Shown: positions 8,112-16,258 of the stretch, piece after piece
How positions within the stretch are numbered: the first letter of the stretch is position 1
Layout of the letters: every line of letters starts with the position of its first letter
Assembly (NCBI GenBank): GCA_030065855.1
Contig: JASJCT010000062.1
Span: forward strand, 1-42,481
Source: Myxococcota bacterium
GTDB taxonomy: Bacteria > Myxococcota_A > Polyangia > JAAYKL01
Length of the DNA: 42,481 nucleotides
Direction of reading: 5' to 3'
The notes under the pieces: model-generated
What the model saw: only the letters and a program-made list of their open reading frames with translations
Databases searched by the model: none
What the model was told of the DNA's origin: nothing
Position numbers and translations under genes: made by a program

Positions 8112-8948
8112 ATGCATCCGGAATGGCACCGCGTGGATACATTGGCCGCCGCCTTGAGCGATACGTTCGGAACGGCACCAAAACTGGCGATTGTGCTCGG
8201 CTCTGGCTTGGGAGACCTAGTCGAAAGGCTAGATAATCCCCAATCGATTGTTGCTTCAGACCTGCCGGGCTGGCCCGTGTCTTCGGTCCTGGGCCACTCC
8301 GGCACGCTGCATATTGGCGAGATTTCAGGGGTTCGAACCCTGCTCATGAGCGGACGGGTACACCTCTACGAAGGTCATTTGCCGAGCGACGTAGTCCGGC
8401 CGATCCGGGCGGTTGTGACCTGGGGAGTAAGCACCATACTGCTGACAAACGCGGCCGGTGGGCTAGATCCACAGGTTGATCCCGGGCAGTTGATGGTTAT
8501 CGAGGACCATATCAATCTCACCGGCGCCAATCCCCTGGTTGGACCCAACGACCCAGGGCGGGGTGAGCGATTTCCAGACGTCAGCGCCCTATACGACCCA
8601 GATTTGAGACGCGCTGCGCTTGACTGTGCGTCCCAGCTCGGTATTCCGTTGATGGGTGGTGTGTACGCCGGCGTGCTCGGGCCGAGCTATGAAACGCCAG
8701 CCGAAGTTCGCATGCTGCACCAGCTGGGTGCCCGGGCCGTGGGCATGTCCACGGTGATCGAGGCCATTGCTGCACACCATTTGGGGGCCCGCATCTGCGC
8801 TTTTTCTACAATTACCAATCGGGCCGCTGGACTGGACGGCGCGCTGCTCGATCACGCCCATGTACAAAAAATCGGCGCCCGATCTGCCACAGCACTTGGC
8901 CAGTTGCTCGTCCAGTTCATTCCGTTCATCGGGGAGATATCGCAATGA
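8112..8948 (+). CDS. punA: Purine nucleoside phosphorylase (PNP-I, trimeric type)
   Basis: Phosphorolysis of inosine, guanosine or their deoxy forms to free base and (deoxy)ribose-1-phosphate. Motifs are those of the trimeric mammalian-type enzyme: IVLGSGLGD (residues 27-35), HLYEGH, LTNAAGGL, the GPSYETPAE ribose/phosphate block, and GMSTVIEAIAAHHLGAR with STITNRAAG, where the base-binding Asn lies. Length 278 aa is normal. The ATG follows the kinase stop by 3 bases, and the C-terminus overlaps cytidine deaminase by four bases (ATGA), so the pair is translationally coupled. The symbol punA (also used: deoD2, xapA) is by family resemblance. Confidence 0.93.
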   Translation: MHPEWHRVDTLAAALSDTFGTAPKLAIVLGSGLGDLVERLDNPQSIVASDLPGWPVSSVLGHSGTLHIGEISGVRTLLMSGRVHLYEGHLPSDVVRPIRAVVTWGVSTILLTNAAGGLDPQVDPGQLMVIEDHINLTGANPLVGPNDPGRGERFPDVSALYDPDLRRAALDCASQLGIPLMGGVYAGVLGPSYETPAEVRMLHQLGARAVGMSTVIEAIAAHHLGARICAFSTITNRAAGLDGALLDHAHVQKIGARSATALGQLLVQFIPFIGEISQ

Positions 8949-9325
8949 CCATCGATTGGGAAGCACTGCGTCAGGCAGCAACGGTTGCAAAGAAAAACGC
9001 ATATGCCCCTTACTCCGGATTTGCAGTGGGTGCGGCCATTTTAGCGAGCGGCAACATCTTCACCGGGTGTAATGTGGAAAATGCAGCTTACCCGGTGGGT
9101 ATCTGCGCTGAGCGGGTCGCGCTCGGTGCTGCCGTGGCCGCCGGATGTAGCGCTATAGAGGCTGTAGTAGTCGTTGCAGATAGCCCGATTACCCCCTGTG
9201 GCATGTGTCGGCAGGCCCTGGCTGAATTCAATCCAGAGGTGCCGATCACAATGGTAAGCGAGCAACTGGAAGCGCAGGCCACTTTGGGACAGCTACTTCC
9301 AGATCCCTTTGGGTTAAATAGTTAA
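8945..9325 (+). CDS. cdd: Cytidine deaminase
   Basis: Deaminates cytidine and deoxycytidine to uridine and deoxyuridine in the cytoplasm. At 126 aa it is the small homotetrameric type. The zinc site is complete: Cys54 with catalytic Glu56 in GICAERVAL, and Cys85/Cys88 in PCGMCRQALAEF. NVENAAYP gives the ribose-contacting Asn and Glu. The start overlaps the PNP stop. Its product feeds the pyrimidine nucleoside phosphorylase encoded at 12602. A T-run at 9331-9340 follows the stop, but without a strong preceding hairpin. Confidence 0.95.
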   Translation: MTIDWEALRQAATVAKKNAYAPYSGFAVGAAILASGNIFTGCNVENAAYPVGICAERVALGAAVAAGCSAIEAVVVVADSPITPCGMCRQALAEFNPEVPITMVSEQLEAQATLGQLLPDPFGLNS

Positions 9326-9432
9326 TTTTATTGTTTTTTTAAGTGACTGCACGAACCGTGCATGCTTTACAAATAACAGTGCCTATGGTAGGCCCCGGTG
9401 GCTGAAAATTTGAGAATTTGAGGAGATTCACA

Positions 9433-10191
9433 ATGGTCGATTTTTCATTAAACGACAAAATAGCAGTCATAACCGGCGCCAGCCGTGGCATTGGCGAAGC
9501 CATTGCCAAGACATTGGCTGAAAACGGCGCACATTGCATCCTGACCAGCCGAAAGCCAGATGCCCTGGAAACTGTAGTAACCGATATTAAAAATAGCGGG
9601 GGCAGCGCTGAAGCCATTGCGTGCCATAACGGTCATCTAGACCAGATCAAATCCCTGTTTGAGGAGATTGAAAAAAGGTTCGGGAAGTTGGATATCCTGG
9701 TGAACAATGCCGCGACAAATCCGCATTTCGGAGACTTGGCCAGCGCAGACGAAGGCATGTGGGACAAAATATTCGATGTTAACCTAAAAGGTCCCTTCTT
9801 TATGATTCAACATGCAGTGCCACTGATGGAAAAGTCAGGAAAAGGTGCAATTGTTAATATTTCTTCGGTCAACGGCATCCGCCCTGCCCTTGGCCAGGGT
9901 GTGTATTCCATCAGCAAGGCCGGCATCATTTCCATGACCCTAGCGTACGCAAAGGAACTCGCATCAAGCAATATTCGGGTCAACGCTGTTTTGCCAGGCC
10001 TGACAGAGACCAAATTTGCCCGCGCCCTGCTCGATAATAAGATGGTGTACGATATCGCCATCCAAATGATACCTATGCAACGCCATGCCCAGCCAGAGGA
10101 AATGACCGGACTGGTCCTATATCTGGTGTCTGATGCATCCTCGTACACAACCGGTTCAGTGATTCCGGTCGACGGCGGCATGCTGGCGTAA
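9433..10191 (+). CDS. Short-chain dehydrogenase/reductase (SDR)
   Basis: NAD(P)-dependent oxidoreductase of the classical SDR family. The Rossmann glycine motif TGASRGIG is at residues 14-21, NNAATN at 91-96, the catalytic Ser in VNISSVNG (near 144) and YSISK with Tyr158 and Lys162. The C-terminal YTTGSVIPVDGG block is typical. Length 252 aa. The open frame starts at a TTG (9418), but GAGGAGA at 9420-9426 places the start at ATG 9433. It sits 107 bases after cytidine deaminase, so it may have its own promoter. Many SDRs of this shape are annotated FabG or DHRS4-like. Substrate unknown; a role in sugar metabolism downstream of nucleoside cleavage is only a guess from position. Confidence 0.9.
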   Translation: MVDFSLNDKIAVITGASRGIGEAIAKTLAENGAHCILTSRKPDALETVVTDIKNSGGSAEAIACHNGHLDQIKSLFEEIEKRFGKLDILVNNAATNPHFGDLASADEGMWDKIFDVNLKGPFFMIQHAVPLMEKSGKGAIVNISSVNGIRPALGQGVYSISKAGIISMTLAYAKELASSNIRVNAVLPGLTETKFARALLDNKMVYDIAIQMIPMQRHAQPEEMTGLVLYLVSDASSYTTGSVIPVDGGMLA

Positions 10192-10470
10192 TGTGATATA
10201 GCTAGGGCTGCCCCTGCGCCCCCCCCCTTGTATGTCCCTCTGCCGTCGCAGAGATCTCGGCTGTGAAAAAATTCTGACAATTCAAATTGTGGAACATTGT
10301 TTTTTCCTTGACCTGCGGTCAGATGACATATAGCGTATAAAAAGAGCATATTCGGCATTTTATGCATAACATGTATTTTATATGTGTTCATATTCGGGTT
10401 ACGCATTCGGCAATATTGTTAGAGATTCGAAAAAAGAGTTGGCATTACGGCAAAAGAGAGGAGATTTGCA
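10192..10470. other. Intergenic region with C9 tract and small palindrome
   Basis: 279 bases without a gene. A run of nine C occupies 10219-10227. ACAATTCAAATTGT at 10277-10290 is an inverted repeat (6-bp arms, 2-base centre) and could be an operator. TTGACC at 10308-10313 followed by TATAGC at 10329 is a weak promoter candidate for the secreted protein. A minus-strand open frame crosses this region but runs backwards through the SDR gene and is a shadow. Confidence 0.35.
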
Positions 10471-12522
10471 ATGGAAAGGTTCCTTTTAATGGGAGGTGTA
10501 GTGAGCCTGCTCATCGCCATGACCGCCACTGCCGGTGATCAGCCGGCCTCGCAGAGAGATCCTGAGGTGGCCTCGGCTGACGGCGACTTAACGGGCTTGC
10601 CAGATCCTTGGGAAAATCTTGCGGTACCAACCACTGACTTTCCTTGGGAGGCGTATCATCGCAGTATTAAACACAACAAAAATGGGGCTAAAATTGTAGA
10701 AATAGCGGTCGCAGAGGATGGTCGTTACCCGGACGAGGTCGGCCAGGATCTGGACCATGAACCCTACGAGCTCGTGCAATACTTGGACTCAACCGGACCT
10801 GGTCCCCATGACTATGAGGCCTGGTGTTCTGAATTCCTATCTTGGGCATACAAAGCAGCAGAGGTACCAATGACCGGCGGCTCTTTTGGCGGCTGGATGT
10901 GGGGCTGGAGTACTGCTATCAGAGATTGGTTCATTGAGAACAAAAGATTCATCGATCGGGACCATCCCGAGTGGGATACATTCACCCCGCAGCCCGGAGA
11001 CTATATCCGACAGGATTTTGGCAAGGGCGATCACACCGCGATCGTTCGCTATGCCGAGGGCGACACGCTGTATTCGGTCGATGGCAACTGGGGCAACAGG
11101 GTGGCTCTGAATACCTATAACAATTGGAAAGATAACAACACGATTGTGGGTATTGGGGTTAGGGACGAAGCTGCCATCACCATCTACACCCCCATCGATG
11201 GAGACCAGCTGGACAGGGGGTTTGAGTATGAAATCGGCTGGGCTACGATAGATGTCGATACGATTAATATCGAACTTTATAAAGGTGGCGCCCTGGATTC
11301 TGAATTAGGGTCTGCCATTGAATCAGAAAATGGCGTGTTGCTGTGGACAGTCCCGGAAGATCAGGCACTTGGAGATGACTACACACTCAGGATTACCGAC
11401 GCGAGCGATAGTGAAAATTATGCAGAGAGTGAGGCCTTCTCGATTACCGACCCGGGTATGATCGCCGAGTTTCCCTACATCCAGAACTACGATGCTTTTG
11501 AGGCTGGCACTACTATCCTAGAAGACTTTTGGAAACAACTCAGCAATGATCATCTCAACTGGCATGTACACACAGGCCCGACACCATCGAGAATCGGTGA
11601 TATGCCGGATTGTACTGGCCCCATGGCAGATCACACGACAGGCGACGCAGGCAATTACCTGTATGTCGAAGCCTCTGAAGATAACAATCCCACCAAAGAA
11701 GCGCACAATATTACGCCCGTGTTTGACCTGACCTCACTTGTCAAACCGGTACTGTCCTTCTGGTATCATATGTTCTCCCACGTCCCCGAAGAAGTCGATG
11801 AAGAGGGCCCAATCGACCAGATGGGAGATCTCTTCATGGATGTCTGGGAAGCTGGAACTTGGCAAGAAGGCGTTTTCACACTCAGCGGCGACCAGGGAGA
11901 TGCGTGGCATCGGCATGTGCTAGATCTAGCTGAGTACGCGGGCAAGAAAATAAGGGTTCGCTTTCGGGGTATTACTGGGGTCTCATGGGCGAGCGATATA
12001 TGCATCGATGACTTTGTAATTACAGATACACCGGTTTTTACCTCTGATCCGGTCACTGAAGCGCATGCTGACTCACCGTACGCGTACGATGTCATAGTGA
12101 GCGACGATGACCCGGCGAGCCTGGTCTTTGAAGTCCAGTCAGCCCCCGATTTCCTCGCATTTACCGATAACGGCGATGGCACAGGTGTGTTGAGCGGGAC
12201 ACCTGGCCAGGCAGATATCGGTGCGCATGATGTCACTCTCGCGGTATCAGACCCCCTTATCGAGGAGCCAGCACAACAGGTGTTCACGATAGAGGTGGGA
12301 GAACCCGACGTGGATAGTGATTCAGACAGCGACAGTGACGCAGATAGCGACAGTGACTCGGATACCGACGCGGATACCGACTCAGATACCGATAGTGATT
12401 CAGATGGCGATAATTCTGAGGAAGGCCGGGATGCCAGTGGCTGTGGCTGCGGTCAAATCGGAGAGCAGCTACCTCGTCAGGGCATCTTGACAGTTCTGTC
12501 TATCTTAATGCCTACCCTATAA
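10471..12522 (+). CDS. Secreted multidomain protein: CHAP-like, Kre9-like, MAM-like, Ig, Asp-Ser tract
   Basis: An exported protein of 683 aa with AGAGAGGAGA just upstream of ATG 10471. Signal peptide: MERFLLMGGVVSLLIAMTATAG. Residues about 80-230 look like a CHAP/NlpC-type cysteine peptidase or amidase, with Cys119 in EAWCSEFLSW and His188 in KGDHTAIVRY as candidate catalytic pair. Residues about 235-330 (ITIYTPIDG ... LRITDASDS) resemble the Ser-Thr-rich Kre9/Knh1-type beta domain. About 340-525 resembles a MAM-type jelly roll, then a putative Ig domain (DNGDGTGVLSGTPG) to about 610. Residues 613-647 are an almost perfect Asp-Ser/Thr/Ala dipeptide tract, followed by GCGCG and a short hydrophobic tail that stops without a basic cluster. 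The domain order suggests surface peptidoglycan or glycan binding and cleavage. Domain names are by eye. Confidence 0.8.
   Translation: MERFLLMGGVVSLLIAMTATAGDQPASQRDPEVASADGDLTGLPDPWENLAVPTTDFPWEAYHRSIKHNKNGAKIVEIAVAEDGRYPDEVGQDLDHEPYELVQYLDSTGPGPHDYEAWCSEFLSWAYKAAEVPMTGGSFGGWMWGWSTAIRDWFIENKRFIDRDHPEWDTFTPQPGDYIRQDFGKGDHTAIVRYAEGDTLYSVDGNWGNRVALNTYNNWKDNNTIVGIGVRDEAAITIYTPIDGDQLDRGFEYEIGWATIDVDTINIELYKGGALDSELGSAIESENGVLLWTVPEDQALGDDYTLRITDASDSENYAESEAFSITDPGMIAEFPYIQNYDAFEAGTTILEDFWKQLSNDHLNWHVHTGPTPSRIGDMPDCTGPMADHTTGDAGNYLYVEASEDNNPTKEAHNITPVFDLTSLVKPVLSFWYHMFSHVPEEVDEEGPIDQMGDLFMDVWEAGTWQEGVFTLSGDQGDAWHRHVLDLAEYAGKKIRVRFRGITGVSWASDICIDDFVITDTPVFTSDPVTEAHADSPYAYDVIVSDDDPASLVFEVQSAPDFLAFTDNGDGTGVLSGTPGQADIGAHDVTLAVSDPLIEEPAQQVFTIEVGEPDVDSDSDSDSDADSDSDSDTDADTDSDTDSDSDGDNSEEGRDASGCGCGQIGEQLPRQGILTVLSILMPTL
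12307..12411 (+). repeat. Asp-x dipeptide-encoding repeat tract
   Basis: Hexanucleotide-like repetition of GAY-AGY/TCA/ACC/GCG codons encodes D at every second residue from 613 to 647 of the secreted protein. It is a flexible acidic linker of the kind found before C-terminal sorting signals in deltaproteobacterial surface proteins, and may bind calcium. Synonymous codon variation shows it is not a recent slippage product throughout. Confidence 0.9.
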
Positions 12523-12601
12523 ATCTGCCTTATCAGTTCACGATACTGCAACGTTCGGACTTGAATAGAAAATAAATCCCCGCCATGATACCTGGGGAAA
12601 T

Positions 12602-13906
12602 ATGCAGCTGATGATGCCCGAACTGATTCGCCGAAAAAGAGACGGACAGGTGCTTCTGCCCGAAGAGATCCACGGATTGATGCGCGACTATGTGACCGGT
12701 GTCGTGCCGGACTATCAGATGTCGGCGCTGTTGATGGCAATCTTATTCCGCGGCCTCAATGGGGATGAGCTCACCGCGTGGACCAATGCCATGCTGCACT
12801 CCGGGCAAATCCTAGACATCTCGCATGTCCCTGGCATTAAGGTCGACAAGCATTCCACTGGAGGTGTGGGAGACAAGATATCCCTGTGTCTGGCTCCGGC
12901 AGTTGCTGCCTTGGGCGTGCCCGTGCCCATGATCGCCGGGCGCGGCCTGGGTCACACCGGTGGTACCCTCGATAAACTGGCGGCCATTCCAGGATTTCAG
13001 ACCGACCAGTCCTCTGCTACGGCCAAGGGGTTATTGGCGCAGCACGGCCTGTTCCTCATCGGACAAACCGATGATTTGGCCCCGGCAGATCGCGCCTTGT
13101 ACGCCTTAAGAGACGTGACCGGCACGGTGGAGTCCATTCCCCTGATCGCGTCTTCGATCATGAGCAAAAAACTGGCCGAAGGCATTGATGCACTGGTCCT
13201 GGACATCAAAGTCGGCGCCGGTGCCTTCATGCCCGATCTCGACACTGCGCGACAATTGGCCACTGCGCTTGTGGGTATTGGCCAAGGTGCGGGCAAGCAG
13301 GTCCGGGCATTGCTCACAAATATGGATACACCCATCGGCTATGCTGTGGGGAACGCCCTAGAGGTGTCAGAGGCCATCGATGTGATGAAGGGCCAGGGGC
13401 CAGAAGATACAACCGCCCTCACTGTCGAGCTGGGTGCGCTCATGCTCATGCTGGGTGGCGCGGCAGATGAGGAGGATAAGGCGCGATCCATGATCGCCAA
13501 TGTTCTTGCCAATGGCCAGGCCCTTCGTAAGTTTGCCGACATTGTCGACGCTCAGGGCGGTGATTCGCTCGTGTGTGGTGATGTCACCCGACTGCCAAGC
13601 GCGCCAGAGCAGACAGTGGTCAGTGCCCAGGCTGATGGGTATGTGCGCCAGATCGATCCCAGACAGGTGGCCATGGCGGCCCTAGCCGTGGGGGCGGGGC
13701 GTCGCGTTAAAGAAGACACCATCGACCCGGCGTCTGGCGTTGTGATGCAGGTCCGGGTGGGTGATGGGGTGCAAAAAGGATCGCCGCTCGCCTATCTGCA
13801 TCACCGGGGCAAGGGAAGAGATGCGGCACTGGCGCACCTTGCAGACGCTTTCCACATCTCGTCCACCCCACCTAATGCTGCACCCCTTATCATCGAGAGG
13901 ATGTGA
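12602..13906 (+). CDS. deoA: Thymidine / pyrimidine-nucleoside phosphorylase
   Basis: Phosphorolysis of thymidine, deoxyuridine or uridine to base and (deoxy)ribose-1-phosphate. The N-terminal helical domain (IRRKRDGQVLLPEEI, FRGLNGDEL) is followed by the family signature around residues 84-112: KHSTGGVGDKISL and MIAGRGLGHTGGTLDKL. YALRDVTGTVESIPLIASSI and KVGAGAFM complete the active site, and the C-terminal hammerhead PYNP_C domain is present. At 434 aa this matches pyrimidine-nucleoside phosphorylase (pdp) as well as DeoA; sequence alone does not settle uridine acceptance. The stop overlaps the start region of the nucleoside transporter, so the two are coupled. Confidence 0.94.
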   Translation: MQLMMPELIRRKRDGQVLLPEEIHGLMRDYVTGVVPDYQMSALLMAILFRGLNGDELTAWTNAMLHSGQILDISHVPGIKVDKHSTGGVGDKISLCLAPAVAALGVPVPMIAGRGLGHTGGTLDKLAAIPGFQTDQSSATAKGLLAQHGLFLIGQTDDLAPADRALYALRDVTGTVESIPLIASSIMSKKLAEGIDALVLDIKVGAGAFMPDLDTARQLATALVGIGQGAGKQVRALLTNMDTPIGYAVGNALEVSEAIDVMKGQGPEDTTALTVELGALMLMLGGAADEEDKARSMIANVLANGQALRKFADIVDAQGGDSLVCGDVTRLPSAPEQTVVSAQADGYVRQIDPRQVAMAALAVGAGRRVKEDTIDPASGVVMQVRVGDGVQKGSPLAYLHHRGKGRDAALAHLADAFHISSTPPNAAPLIIERM

Positions 13907-13908
13907 TC

Positions 13909-15186
13909 GTGGAGATCTTTGGCCATCTGCGCGGCATTTTTGGTGTTGTCGTCCTCCTTGCGATTGCCTGGAGCCTTTCCACCCACCGCAAGAAAGTACC
14001 ATGGCGCGTCATCGCTTGGGGACTCGGCCTGCAGATAGTCTTTTCCATTCTCATTCTAAAGACCACTGCCGGCAAAGCCGTATTTGACGCCATACGCGAC
14101 GGCGCGGCCCGGCTGATTTCGTTTTCAGATGCAGGTGCGGGGTTTCTCTTTGGCAACCTGTACAAGGGGATCGACTCGACACCCCCTGGACAGCCCGGAT
14201 GGCAACTCAGCCTGGTCGATGCGACCGGTACAACCCCGGTTCAAATCGGAGTGGTCGCTGCCTTCCACGTGCTGCCGATCATCATCTTTTTCTCATCTTT
14301 GGTCGGGGTGCTCTATCACCTGGGGATCATGCAGCGCATTGTTCGCGGGTTCGCGTGGGTCATGCGGCGGACCATGAAAATATCTGGTGCTGAATCCCTG
14401 GCCGCTGCTGCAAATATCTTTGTGGGCAATGTGGAGGCACCGCTCGTGGTCCGGCCCTTTATCGCAACCATGACCCGCTCTGAGCTGGCCCTGGTGATGA
14501 TTTCTGGGTTTGCCACAGTGGCCGGCTCTGTGATGGCGGTCTATGTCCGCTTTGGCGTTGATGCGGGGCACCTCCTCGCCGCCTCGGTGATGAGCGGGCC
14601 TGCGGCAGTCGTGGTTGCCAAATTGATGTTCCCGGAAACCGGATCACCCGCGACCCAGGACAGCGCCCAAATAAAATCCCCAACCGAGTCAGTGAACATC
14701 ATTGATGCCGCAGCGTCAGGCGCGCTTCAGGGACTCAAGATCGCAGCCACAGTGGGTGCCATGTTGATCGCGTTTTTATCCCTTATCGCCATGATAAATT
14801 TCTTTTTGGGCCTGGTTAACACCTCCCTGGGCGAGCTATTGGGGATAGTATTCTCGCCCCTTGCCTTTTGTATGGGCGTGGACAGTGCGGACATGACAGC
14901 AGTAGGCCGTCTGCTCGGCACCAAAGTAGCGATAACCGAATTCGTCGCCTACCTCGACCTGGTGTCCTTAAAAGACACCCTGTCCCCTAAATCCTTTGTC
15001 ATATCCACCTATGCCCTATGCGGATTTGCCAGTTTTGGATCTGTTGCCATTGCCATTGGCGGGGTCGGTCAAATCGCCCCGTCTCGCCGCACTGACCTCG
15101 CGCGCTTGGGGTTAAAAGCCATGCTCGGCGGAGCCATGGCTTCCTGGCTCACCGCGTCCATCGCCGGTATCGTCATGTCGTTCTGA
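13909..15186 (+). CDS. nupC: Concentrative nucleoside transporter (CNT/NupC family)
   Basis: Inner-membrane symporter that takes up nucleosides with Na+ or H+. A hydrophobic protein with an N-terminal helix cluster, the central gate region (LPIIIFFSSLVGVLYHLGIM), the conserved ESLAAAANIFVGNVEAPLV loop, and C-terminal GTKVAITEFVAYLDL and STYALCGFASFGSVAI. These are the nucleoside-binding hairpin motifs of the CNT family. Two GTG starts are possible. GTG 13903 overlaps the deoA stop, but the GAGAGG at 13895-13900 is only 2 bases before it and 8 bases before GTG 13909, so I chose 13909 (425 aa). It supplies substrate for the phosphorylases and cytidine deaminase upstream. Confidence 0.93.
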   Translation: MEIFGHLRGIFGVVVLLAIAWSLSTHRKKVPWRVIAWGLGLQIVFSILILKTTAGKAVFDAIRDGAARLISFSDAGAGFLFGNLYKGIDSTPPGQPGWQLSLVDATGTTPVQIGVVAAFHVLPIIIFFSSLVGVLYHLGIMQRIVRGFAWVMRRTMKISGAESLAAAANIFVGNVEAPLVVRPFIATMTRSELALVMISGFATVAGSVMAVYVRFGVDAGHLLAASVMSGPAAVVVAKLMFPETGSPATQDSAQIKSPTESVNIIDAAASGALQGLKIAATVGAMLIAFLSLIAMINFFLGLVNTSLGELLGIVFSPLAFCMGVDSADMTAVGRLLGTKVAITEFVAYLDLVSLKDTLSPKSFVISTYALCGFASFGSVAIAIGGVGQIAPSRRTDLARLGLKAMLGGAMASWLTASIAGIVMSF

Positions 15187-15235
15187 TCGGGAAATTCCTA
15201 TTGCACCCGACCCATACACAGCGGAAAATGAACAG

Positions 15236-16198
15236 ATGAGGCCAGATACTGCCAAACCGGTCGAGCATGACCACCCCCATCACACCCACGGGAATGGCCA
15301 CGCGCACCGGGCAGCGAGCAAGAAGGCGCTTTGGGGTGCGCTCGTTATCCTCGGGGTCTTTTTTGTGGTCGAGCTCATCGGCGGTATTGCATCTGGCAGT
15401 CTGGCCCTGCTTTCCGATGCGGTCCATCTCCTGACCGACGTGGCTGCGGTCGGTTTGGCCCTCTTTGCCCAGTGGATGGCCACCCGGCCTCCATCAGCCA
15501 CCAAGAGTTATGGATACCGTCGCGCAGAGATCATGGCGGCCTTGCTAAACGGCCTGACCCTGTGGGTCATTGCCGTCTTTATTTGCATCGAGGCGTTTGA
15601 ACGCCTGTTCGATCCCCCTCAAATAGCTGCCGAAATGATGCTGATCGTGGCTGCGGCCGGTGCAGTGGCCCAGACGTTCACCGCGATCATCCTGGCCAAG
15701 GCCAGTGGCGAGAGCCTCAACGTTCGTGGCGCCTATGTGCATGCCCTGACAGATGCCGTGCAATCCCTGGGGGTGGTGGGTGCAGGCATTGCCATCATGC
15801 TGACCGGGGTCTGGATCGTCGATCCAATCGTCAGTATCGGCATTGGCCTGTTGATCATCTGGTCAGGTGGAAAAATCGTGTTTGAAGCCACGCACATCCT
15901 GCTCGAAGGCACGCCCACTGACATCGACCTCACCGCCCTAGCCGCAGCCATGCGGGAGGTGGCAGGTGTGGCAGCAGTGACAGACCTCCATGCCTGGTCC
16001 CTGACCAGCGGCTTCAATGCCCTTTCTGCCCACGTGGTCGCCGACCCGACCATTGATGCTGCAGGCCGAGAAGAGATTGCCAGGTGCCTAAACGACATGC
16101 TGCGAAATAGGTACGCCATCCACCACTCGACCATCCAGGTGGAAAAGTCCTGCACCATGACCGGCAAAAACGGCTGCTCCGAGTGGATTGGTTCATAA
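15236..16198 (+). CDS. Cation diffusion facilitator (CDF) zinc/cobalt exporter
   Basis: Inner-membrane metal/proton antiporter, 320 aa. The N-terminus is His-rich (HDHPHHTHGNGHAH), typical of CzcD/ZitB zinc exporters. Six hydrophobic helices follow. The transport site is visible as SDAVHLLTD in the second helix (Asp61, His64, Asp68) and HALTD in the fifth. The cytoplasmic C-terminal domain begins near GTPTDIDL and contains DLHAWSLTSGFNALSAHV. It follows the transporter by 50 bases on the same strand and could be the last gene of that transcript, although its function (metal efflux) is unrelated to nucleosides. An inverted repeat begins right at its stop codon. Confidence 0.93.
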   Translation: MRPDTAKPVEHDHPHHTHGNGHAHRAASKKALWGALVILGVFFVVELIGGIASGSLALLSDAVHLLTDVAAVGLALFAQWMATRPPSATKSYGYRRAEIMAALLNGLTLWVIAVFICIEAFERLFDPPQIAAEMMLIVAAAGAVAQTFTAIILAKASGESLNVRGAYVHALTDAVQSLGVVGAGIAIMLTGVWIVDPIVSIGIGLLIIWSGGKIVFEATHILLEGTPTDIDLTALAAAMREVAGVAAVTDLHAWSLTSGFNALSAHVVADPTIDAAGREEIARCLNDMLRNRYAIHHSTIQVEKSCTMTGKNGCSEWIGS

Positions 16199-16250
16199 TT
16201 CGATTTTGCTCGAATTGAATCTTGACAAATCCTAAATTTAATTGCAAATT
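16197..16250 (+). promoter_or_regulatory. Inverted repeat and possible promoter before the AAA ATPase
   Basis: AATTCGA at 16197-16203 and TCGAATT at 16210-16216 form 7-bp arms around a 6-base loop. TTGACA at 16222-16227 is a perfect -35 box; 17 bases later CAAATT (16245-16250) is only a weak -10. The ATPase ATG is at 16259, so any leader would be very short. Assignment is tentative. Confidence 0.3.
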
Positions 16251-16258
16251 AGCCAGGA

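Noticed and set aside
9331..9362. Terminator after cytidine deaminase
   Set aside because: The T-run precedes the TGCACG-AAC-CGTGCA hairpin, so the order is wrong for plus-strand termination.
9807..10406. 199-residue minus-strand open frame through the SDR gene and spacer
   Set aside because: It lies antisense to a well-supported SDR with all catalytic motifs and shows no family features.
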